Assembly (NCBI GenBank): GCA_050084985.1
Contig: JBITNC010000001.1
Location: 53,816,001-53,880,000 of the forward strand
Source: Nageia nagi
Taxonomy: Eukaryota; Pinophyta
DNA length: 64,000 nucleotides
Direction: 5' to 3'
How positions within the stretch are numbered: the first letter of the stretch is position 1; every line of letters begins with the position of its first letter. A model generated the notes under the pieces. The model searched no databases and was not told where the DNA came from. It saw nothing but the letters and a program-made list of their open reading frames with translations. The position numbers and the translations under genes are program-made. Below, piece by piece: positions 55,728-64,000 of the stretch.

Positions 55728-58700
55728 TGTCTGTACAAAAGTAAATAAGCAAGAAGAATGAAAATTTTACACTTTACCATCTATACAAATCAAACATCTA
55801 ATAAGTAAACATGTCCCACATGTGCAAACTTATAAACCATGATCCGTAGAGGAATAAAGTTGGGGTTGTTTTCTTGTATAGAATTAGGCCTTCACCTGGA
55901 TGCCCGCAAGGTGGAGCATAGGTACTACCAGTCCTCAACCAGTTCACCTTGGTTAGTAATATACTCTCACAAGAAGTACCAACTATTTTCCAAGGATCCG
56001 ACGTATCTTGGACCGACCATTTTAATTATCTTGTTTAAGGTTTTCAATTTTCCTCCTAGGTTATCAGGATAATCCCTGAATGGACGTGCGAACATGTGGT
56101 ATCACTACACACATGCCTGTCCACCTAATAGAGTTATGTCCAATCCAACAGAGGTCTTAGGGGCAATTAAGACGAACTTACCACCACTTGGCTCTTCGAA
56201 CTAAAAGGGCTCCAGTCTGCCCTGTCCTCCCCTCGTGGCTCCCCAAACAAGTCATGTTGTGGAAAAATACGTGCGGATGTGTTCATTTTAGGGGTTACTT
56301 TCAATATTTTGCGTTTTGCAAGTATAAAGCAATTGTGCAAAAAATATAAAGTAAAGTAAAAATACATCATCCACACGAGTTTGAAAAACCTTAAAAGTCC
56401 AATGGGTTTTGTACTAACCCCTAAAGGACTTTTTACATTTTGCATACTTTGTTCAATTTCATAAATTCATTCAATCATTTTAATGAATTTAAAAAAAGAC
56501 TAAGTCCTACTTAGCATTAATCCATAACTTAAACATGCATTATTCCATGACTTAAAATTAAGTAATAAACATGCATCATGCATTTTTTAACTTAAAATTT
56601 TAGGTCCTAAGCATGCTTTATTCCTCAAACAAGATTAAGAGACATGCATCACAAGTTTAGCATGCAAGATCTAGATAAAGTTTTAAGTAAAAATTATACA
56701 AATTCCCCCCTTTTTACTTAAAGTTTTATCCCTAAAAACTTGTATGCTAAAACTTGTCTTTTAAGTATGCATTTTAAGTAAAAAAAATTTCCCTTATTTA
56801 CTTAAAAAAATAGCATACTTAGATTACCTTAGCAAATTACCATGCTTAGAGAAAAAAATGCTAAGAGGTTGGCATTCTAGAAATTGCATGTGCACCTTAG
56901 TAAATTAAACATGCAATATTAAAATATTCTAAGCATTTTTTAAAAAGTAAGCTAAGTTTAACTTAAAAATATTTTTGACCTTATTGTAAAAATAAGTTAA
57001 AAATATTCACTACTTACCAAGTCTCCAAGAATTAAATGGTAAAAGAGGAGACCCATACCCCTACTACATGCATATTTGATGCTTCTTTTACCAAAGCTTT
57101 CCAAAAAAAATACTCTAAGTCAAAAACAAATAAATGCTTTTGGTAAAATAAGGATGGCTACCCTTCCCTTACCAAGAAGGAGTATACGTTGCCTCTTGGG
57201 AGTATTTAAACAAGGACATAAAAAATCAAACTCCCTCAGTTGGTAAAAAGAAATTAAATGCATGTTTGTACTTAAAAAAATGACCCCCCCTTTTTTTTTT
57301 TTACCAAGAAGAGCATACGTTGCTTTGTGGAGGAGCATAGAAGGTAAAAAGTGGTTAATATTAGAAATATTCTAAGTACTCTTAAGTGCATTAAATGGGA
57401 GCAATTGACTTGTAAAATATTAAATGCCTAAGAAGTATACGTTTGCTTTTGGAAGTGCATATTTGCAAGTGGTCAACAAGAACTTAATGCTTCTAAGTGC
57501 ATTAAATGACAAAGAAGACTTGCAAAAGGTTGGGCAGCCATCACACTTGACCGTGGGAAGTAGGATGACCTACATGGAGGCACTAGAAGACAACCAATGG
57601 AGGGAGTCCAAAGGGAGCAATGGAGGTGACAGTGGTCATGCATAGGAGAAGAGTATATGGTGAAGGAGGAGAAGAGAGTTGCATGGATAGGCTGAACCAT
57701 TGCGTGCAGGAGGAAGAGGAGGCTTGCACAGGAGGTTGGCGACTGAGAGGAGGAGTGCAAGAGGAGAGGGAGGAGAGTGCTTGCTACAGAGTAGAGAGAG
57801 GAGGAGACTGCTATAGACAGTGCACGCGTGAGGGAGACGCGGAGGTGTGCAGAGTGACCTAGCTGGCGAGGAAGCTGACCAGTCAAGGTGCACGATGGAT
57901 TCGTCCATGCTGATGAGGGAGGAGGCTACGGTAGACTTGGCTACATAGGAACAGAGGCGTGTGCAGGTGTGAGGAATGGAAGCCATGGTAATACACACAA
58001 AAACTCGCAAGAGATGTCTTTCATTTTAGCATAGAGGGAGGCACTCTGTCAAACAACTTGCAGACTTTCAACGTATCTATTTTGTGCATATTGAACAAGA
58101 CTGCATCTTGACGAGGCATTTTGTCAAACAATTTATAGACCCTTTCAATGTACCATTTATTTTGTCCCCCCCCCCCAAAATTTTATAATTTTTGATTTTT
58201 ATATGTAAAAAAAAATATTGTAAGTATTTCAAAAACTTGTAAATAAAGTCCTCCACTTTTTATTTCAACAATAACATATGTAAAAAAAATTGAGAGAGGG
58301 CGAATATCCCCATATTTGTTTTAAAAAATTGCCTCTAAAAAATTATTTCCCTCTATTTACATTAAAATTTTTGCAAAAATAAAACAATTTAGAGAAGAAA
58401 TAAAGTATTATGTAAATATTACACCTTGGTAATGCTTGTAATAGAGTTATTGATCAATACTACTAACAAACAAAATGTTAGTAAAAATATTTGCATTACA
58501 TAGTATCCTCTTAAAAGGTATATCATGTATTAAGCATTTTGTAAAAAAAAGCTACTAACATAAGAGGTTAGTATAAAAAAATGCTTGCATTGCCATTTTG
58601 ATCATATTTTGCAAAAAATAAGCTCCAATATCTCACAAAATATGTTAGTATCTAATGCAATAATCCATAAGATAACCAAATGAGGAGGAAATTTATACCT

Positions 58701-58813
58701 TCTCTTAGTTTTACCTCACTAATGGGGTGTAAGATGAGGAATGAAGAGGGATGAAGAACCTCCAAGATGTAGAAGAAGAGCTTCCACACCAAGAAGAAGA
58801 GCTTCCACACCAA
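55728..58813 (-). other. Untranslated leader of copia element 3
   Basis: About 3.1 kb between primer site and gag. The part next to gag (about 55850-56450) is shared with element 2. 57450-58010 is a less AT-rich, strand-asymmetric segment (G/A-rich on plus) not seen in element 2. It holds overlapping frames of up to 137 codons on minus without motifs. A C11 run is at 58166-58176 and a T-run near 57290. Confidence 0.75.
58771..58813 (-). repeat. 21-bp direct duplication beside the primer site
   Basis: AGAAGAAGAGCTTCCACACC(A) occurs twice in a row immediately before the GCTCTGATACCA primer site (plus-strand reading). Confidence 0.9.
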
Positions 58814-58825
58814 GCTCTGATACCA
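58814..58825 (-). promoter_or_regulatory. Primer binding site of copia element 3
   Basis: The minus strand reads TGGTATCAGAGC, the exact initiator-Met tRNA type motif, two bases from the 5' LTR. Confidence 0.95.
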
Positions 58826-58827
58826 AT

Positions 58828-59305
58828 TGAAGGAATTAGACCTACTCTAATTCTCAAGGTCCAAGACTAGGAAACTCAATCATACAACATAACACCATTC
58901 ACACAAGATAACACAAGTGTAATGTGGTTCCTCCCTCCTTGGGAGTACATCCACAACTAGTATCTCAATTCTCAAGTATGCCCCTCTTACAACTATTCTC
59001 TTCCTCTCCTACACAAACTAGTAGAGTGATCTTACTCCAAAACTTAGTTATGTTACAAGAGGAGAGGCCCTCTATTTATAGCTTGAGAGCACCTCCCTAA
59101 CCTCCCTTTAACCCAAGGGTAAGGTTAGGGTTACAATAAATGTATGACCTAACTTTAACCTACCAACTAACCCCATGGTAAGGTCAAAGTCCACACATAA
59201 TAAAGAATTCAATTAATCCCTTAAGGTATCTACATATCCTTTAAGTGATTAATTGAATTTACAAGGAGTTTATATATTCACAATATTTCATTACAAATTC
59301 TAACA
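58828..59305 (-). repeat. 5' LTR of copia element 3
   Basis: 478 bp. It is identical to the 3' LTR apart from three substitutions, a 9-bp duplication (CTAACCTCC) and one extra G. The adjoining ATAGG at 59306-59310 is the target duplication. Confidence 0.95.
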
Positions 59306-59310
59306 ATAGG

Positions 59311-59905
59311 CTCTCCAAGCATGACATGGATAGATGGAGTATACGAATTACATCTCTCTATCTTGGATCATCTCAATACAAGATTAGAATATAGATCACC
59401 CATGCTTATAAAAGAAGTACTCATAGTCATTATGAGATATGCTAAATATTTTATTAAACCCTTTTATTTTAGATTAAGTGGATACTCTATCTTTTTCACT
59501 TATGGGGTGACTTGCATTTGAGGTATTGAGGGGATAAGAAGCTACCCTTGAACTTACTCTAGCCATCTTGAGAGGAACATTGTTAGTTCCATCATAGTTA
59601 TTGCAGAGGATACCTGGTCTTACCTCATTGCTTCTAGGATTGGTGAGGCCTTGAATCCATTCGAAATAACCCTATTAGAGATAGTCCTAGTATAAACTCT
59701 TTAGGTTGATAAAAAATTGTAATTGCACTTCTACCATTATTTATCAATACAATTATATTTTGTTTTCAAAATCATGTTGTTTATCTCTCTATGCTTGGAT
59801 GTTGGATTATGGACTAGTTTTTGCATTGTTTAAAATCTCATTTTTCTTCCTAAATATGATGTTGGATTAGGAAGTACATTTTCATAGCATAAAACCTATT
59901 GTTGC
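59311..59905 (+). repeat. Inverted repeat arm B, right piece
   Basis: Continuation of arm B after copia element 3. It aligns to the reverse complement of 49255-49830. It includes the TATA-like CTTATAAAAGAAGTACTCAT near 59406, AGCCATCTTGAGAGGAACAT and TTTATCAATACAATTATATT. Confidence 0.7.
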
Positions 59906-59985
59906 TTCCTAGTTGTAACACTAGGTATTTGAAGCAAGTCGTTGGTTATTTGGTGCATGTTTGAGCTTGTCTAAACCAGTTGTAG

Positions 59986-62200
59986 ACCCAAAAATGTGTT
60001 ATTAATAAATAATTACATAAATAAATAAATGGTCTATGAATACAATGATTATACAATAAACACTATATCAAATTGCAATAGATATACATGAAAATCATGC
60101 ACCTAATATAAAGTGTGTGTACAATCCTCAAAAGTAGATAACAATGAATCTTTGAAGGATTGGAATTGGACTTGTGGTGAGCTCACAAATAATCTTTATG
60201 TACATGAAATAATAGCTCAACCATCCAAGCTTAGAACCCTTGATCTAGGAGACACACACCACTATCGATGTAGGAGAACCACATTGCTAGCTACATGGGA
60301 TATGTCAAGTTATGATGTGCACCAAAGATAGAAAGTTCAAAGCTTAGAGAACAACAAGTTCTCAAGATAGATGGCATCTAGAGATACCATTATAGTTGAA
60401 AAGCACCTATCAGAGTTATTTATCAATATCAAAAGAGTTTTGATATCTAGAGATCAACCTCTCCACCTGTTTATATAGCTTGCAAAAGACATAGAAAGGA
60501 GTAAAGGCCGACCTCATGCAATAATATAATCATTGTTATATTCAAGATAATTTAAAATAAAACCATGATATGTGATATAACATTTAATATAACACATGGA
60601 TTACATTTTAACATCCTTTTATCTTGATATATGTAATATTGCATTAAATCATTTAAGAAGTATAAATATGATTTATTAAATAAATAATAAATCATTTTTA
60701 GGCATCTACATTTTGCCCCTCTTTGGATATGAAATGAAAAGCATTAAATTACATATACCAAAGAAGTTTAGAGAAGAGAATAAAATTTTCAATAATAAAA
60801 CAAACTTCCATGTTTTGATGATATGTTGAGTATGGTATGTTGTTTGAAGCATAGAAATTTGAAAGATATTCAATCGATGATCATCCATATCATTTTGCAT
60901 CATGTCAGATTCGAAATAACATTGCCATTTATCATAACATTTTCAAGATACATCATGCATTAGCAGCAATTAACCATATATTCAATTTGTCCATGAAATG
61001 ATTGTAAAATCAAAAACTTCATCGTTTTGAACTTTTCACACTATGCAACTGTAGCAAACATTTGAAAGTACATGTAATTATTTCTTTTCCATGCTGTTGG
61101 TAGTGCTTAAATGGATGATTTAATCTTCAAGGAAAATGCAACATCCAATTAGTAATGAAACATGAATTTTCAAATATATAGCAATTGTAAACTATGCATA
61201 ATTTTAGAATTGAAAAATTGGCATATAAATTTAATCAATCTGATCTTTAGCAATAAAATTTTAACTTGTAATGATCAAACACTCAAAATGATCATTTAAT
61301 AAAATTTATGATAATGAAAATTAAAGCAATGCATTTGAAAGTTTTAGTAATTTAATTAAATCCACACCGTTGGTGATGTGTATTTAATATAAATAAATTT
61401 AAATAATGTAAAAGAATAATAAATAATCAAATATTCAATATGAAGAAGTAAAATGCATGTTTTTACCATTTATAATCAACAATCATTGGATGGACAATCA
61501 ATTTGGAGAAAACTATGCCACTAACGATTGAAAGCAGTAAAATTGGTTTTTGAAAAATAAATTATAGTCTTGTAAAATAATTTCAAACATAAAACACATG
61601 CAAAATAACATGGTGAAGTAGTAATGGTGTTCAATATTAAGCCCTAGGATTTTAGTTATAAAAGTAGGGATATATAATTAATGATTTTGACTTTTAGGTT
61701 CATTTTAGCTTTTGCTTTTTTTCTTTTTTGATGCTCTAGCATCTTGTTGGATAATAGCTTACTGATTTGGCAATGTCATCCATTTCCTTTGATTGTATCT
61801 CCTTTCGATGTGTGAGCCCATTACCCCTGGCCATTTAGGAGTATGAGATCCCATTCTTTTGACTGTAAGACACTTGAAACCAAGTAGTGTTGACTTACCT
61901 GTTACCTGTCATATGGTGGATGTGGATTGGAGAGGAGTTGGATGTTTGATCATTAGATGATGGGGTCACCTAGTAGAGTATATCCACTTTCTACCCTTTG
62001 GCCACATGGTGAGCTTCCTTTACTTGCCTTCTAGCATCTTGGTTTTATTCAAAGGTGCATTCTAGTCTCCTCTTGCACGTTAGTCTATTTGAAATGTTTA
62101 ATATATGAATTTTGGTTTTAATATATTTATTTTTCCTCTTGTAGGAATGCAAGGTATTAATTTGGGGAGGAACCATGGCTACAACCATGCTGGAGAAGGC
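59986..62200. other. AT-rich region without recognisable gene
   Basis: Only short frames (72 codons at 60113, 65 codons minus at 60903) with no motif. Several GCATTAAAT/ATGATAAT-rich stretches. No LTR or splice evidence. Confidence 0.5.
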
Positions 62201-62239
62201 CAAGACATGGCCAAGGATAGATCATTTTGATGATATACT

Positions 62240-63487
62240 CACATGATGTGGGCTACTAGACCTAGCCATTACTAGATACATCCAGCAAGATATGACACTT
62301 TTGATAATGCTAGCAGAGTGCTAGGATCTGAATTGCAACACCTTTCACTTACCCCCAGGTGAAATGATAGTCACATTGCTAAATATTTACCGAATATAGG
62401 GGATTCCCATTAGGGGAAGATTGGTACATCAAATGGAGGTCTTAGATAATAACATATAGGAGCAACCTACCTTGTGGTTGACCAAGAGGGTGATCATGAC
62501 TGGGAGCATCAAGTAGTCAGGTTGGTAGAGGTTTATAGGTTTGCACAACCAAGTAGACACTTACAACTCTAGATTGCTGCAATTATTTTAACATACTTAT
62601 GTCCAGATAAGAGTAGCTCCTCTTTTCCACTCGACTTAGTTTGGGTGGTGTAGGATATGTGTGTGAAAGGCATATAATTTGCATGGGTATCACCAATTTT
62701 GGTACAACTGTATAGGGATCTATACAATTTTATGAGCATTAACAAGTTCAACATCACGGTTGCACATTTAGGTCTTCTGCAAGTGTGGGCCTATGAGAAG
62801 ATCATGGTAGTGAGACCAATTGGCTTGCAGAGGGGTCAAGAGGATCCAAGAGACATTACCTTGACATGTTAGGTGTCAAGGTTTAATGGGTATAGATACC
62901 TACACTATTTGGAGGCCAATTAGAGGAGATAAATTGATGGGCTATAGGTAGGAGACACAGTATGGATCTCCTACATTAACTATGTATGGGAGGATGACAC
63001 TCGATAGCTTGCATTGGTTTTTTAGGAGTGCTTCCTCTAGACTAGGAGGAAGGTTGAGTTATACCATCCCCATCAGGTACTCAAATAGTTTGGGATCCAA
63101 TAGGGGATCCCATTAGTTCTAGTTTATTATTGTCGATACATGGTAGAGAGAGATGCACCTATAGGGGTATAGGTGATCACATCATGGAGGCTCACATGGG
63201 AGGAGCTGAGAGTACATGATGCAGCAATCAATGCATCCATGGCATCGAGAGTGGTTTGGGGATATGCCACATGGTGGCATGGAGTGCATCCTACCAATTT
63301 GATCATGAATCAAGACAATAAGGAGGCAACGAGTGAGGGGTCCTCTGAGGATGACCCCTACCAGGTCAACAATCTGATGTATGATATTCCCATGCAAGAG
63401 GGAGGAGTAGCACCAGGATTAGCTACATTAGTTGAGGCTATGGTACCAGGTAAAAAGACTAATCACATACGTAATTTTATAATTTAA
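62240..63487 (+). pseudogene. Plant mobile domain (PMD, MAIN-like) gene relic
   Basis: Broken frames read CGLLDLAITRYIQQDMTLLI, then NTFHLPPGEMIVTLLNIYRI, a stop, GIPIRGRLVHQMEVL. After a shift come YLCPDKSSSSFPLDLVWVV, FAWVSPILVQLYRDLYNF and TVAHLGLLQVWAYEKIMVVR. The motifs TFHLP-GEM-VTL-D-YRI, G-P-RG, LCPD, Y--L--F and LLQVWA-E-----RP are the PMD signature found in MAIN/MAIL proteins and their retroelement- or MULE-borne relatives. An open 104-codon frame (63173-63487) follows, with SWRLTWEELRVHDAAINASM and an acidic tail. Many stops, so a pseudogene or transposon-borne copy. Confidence 0.78.
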
Positions 63488-63534
63488 TATATGATTATAT
63501 GACTAATAATGTACACATTATTTGCAAGAGATGA

Positions 63535-63940
63535 AGACATGGATGGCAACCCTAAAAGTAGAGAATAAGAGACTCAAGCCTCTCGAGGCATAGGTGGTAG
63601 CCTTACAAGCCACATTGGTAGCTTAGGATGCATAAATTGCTACATTGGAGCAATCTATGAAGAGGTTATAGGAGAGGATGGATATGCCTCCACCTAACAA
63701 GCAGTGGGCTTTCATAGAAAGCCTTATGGACAAGATTGAGCAAAAGGAGGGTGATATAGCCACACTCTGGAAAAATATGAGAGGGCCAAGTTTCTCATGT
63801 CAGCTCAAAGGATCAACACTAGTGTTGTGTTTGGTGAAGTATCATTATCATGAGCCAGTGGTAGTAGCCGTTAGGTTAGGTAAAGGATGGGCGATACTAC
63901 TAGCAGTGGGAGCAGTGCTTATAATAGTTAGGCTATAGAT
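63535..63940 (+). pseudogene. Coiled-coil tail of the PMD relic
   Basis: It reads KVENKRLKPLEA, a stop, VVALQATLVA, a stop, IATLEQSMKRL, then an 86-codon frame with KQWAFIESLMDKIEQKEGDI. Heptad-like spacing of leucine and isoleucine suggests a coiled coil continuing the preceding PMD protein, as in related repeat proteins. It decays toward the window edge. Confidence 0.45.
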
Positions 63941-64000
63941 TTTATGATCCACCCCACATTGCATATTATATATATATAATCAATTTACTTCAATCTTGTG

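Larger units (their letters stand above)
50566..59305 (-). mobile_element. Copia element 3, full length, young
   Basis: 8740 bp on the minus strand, flanked by the target duplication ATAGG (50561-50565 and 59306-59310). Leftward order: 5' LTR (58828-59305), primer site, about 3.1-kb leader, gag-protease, integrase, RT, RNase H, 3' UTR with a tandem array, purine tract, 3' LTR. The LTRs differ by only three substitutions and two indels (9 and 1 bp). Even so, the coding region shows about three nonsense codons and four frameshifts. Same family as element 2. It interrupts arm B of the inverted repeat. Confidence 0.95.

Noticed and set aside
57473-58010. 137- and 124-codon frames in element 3 leader as a possible secreted protein
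   Set aside because: Low-complexity S/L/C-rich translations from a purine-rich strand. They overlap each other in different frames and lack a motif.

Overview
This window looks like an intergenic-to-genic stretch of a large, AT-rich plant nuclear genome. Repeats fill most of it: Ty1-copia and Ty3-gypsy elements, LINEs, and hAT and plant-mobile-domain relics. One conserved intron-containing plant gene sits among them. A gymnosperm or another repeat-rich plant fits the amount and decay state of the transposable elements, but the sequence alone does not prove the species. I see no bacterial operon, CRISPR array, rRNA or tRNA gene.

Layout. 1-4.6 kb: decayed retroelement coding sequence, with a Ty3-type integrase tail at the left edge. 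5.1-7.5 kb: degenerate direct repeats and a pentatricopeptide-repeat (PPR) pseudogene on the minus strand. 8.3-11.7 kb: a hAT-like transposase relic lying between two arrays of a 20-21-bp palindromic repeat. 11.9-16.9 kb: unidentified minus-strand coding relics, a Q-rich repeat and a Ty3 gag fragment. 17-19.6 kb and 26.5-27.9 kb: two decayed copies of one unidentified retroelement-like gene family. 19.8-21.2 kb: a third 21-bp repeat array and more PPR fragments. 21.9-25.2 kb: copia element 1, flanked by TSD ACAAA, with a large internal deletion but an open 642-codon frame. 28.2-29.9 kb: a LINE relic (minus).

32.9-37.3 kb carries the one convincing host gene. It is a six-exon, minus-strand SR45a/Tra2-like RS-RRM-RS splicing factor of 272 residues, whose splice sites and phases I could resolve by hand. 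Its start codon forms the last three bases of exon 1.

37.8-49.1 kb is a LINE relic (minus) split by full-length but decayed copia element 2 (39639-47796, TSD CATAT). 49.3-59.9 kb holds an inverted pair of ~0.6-kb repeats. Their spacer contains a nearly perfect 100-bp-arm hairpin, and one arm is split by copia element 3 (50566-59305, minus, TSD ATAGG). Elements 2 and 3 belong to one family with unusually long untranslated leaders (2.4-3.1 kb). 62.2-64 kb: a decayed plant mobile domain (PMD, MAIN-like) gene with a coiled-coil tail.

By eye, element 3 LTRs differ by 3 substitutions, element 1 LTRs by about 14, and element 2 LTRs by many more. Insertion order was therefore 2, then 1, then 3. I found no clear new biological system. 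The most unusual structures are the 21-bp palindromic arrays bracketing the hAT relic, the long hairpin inside an inverted repeat, and the element with near-identical LTRs but several disabling mutations.
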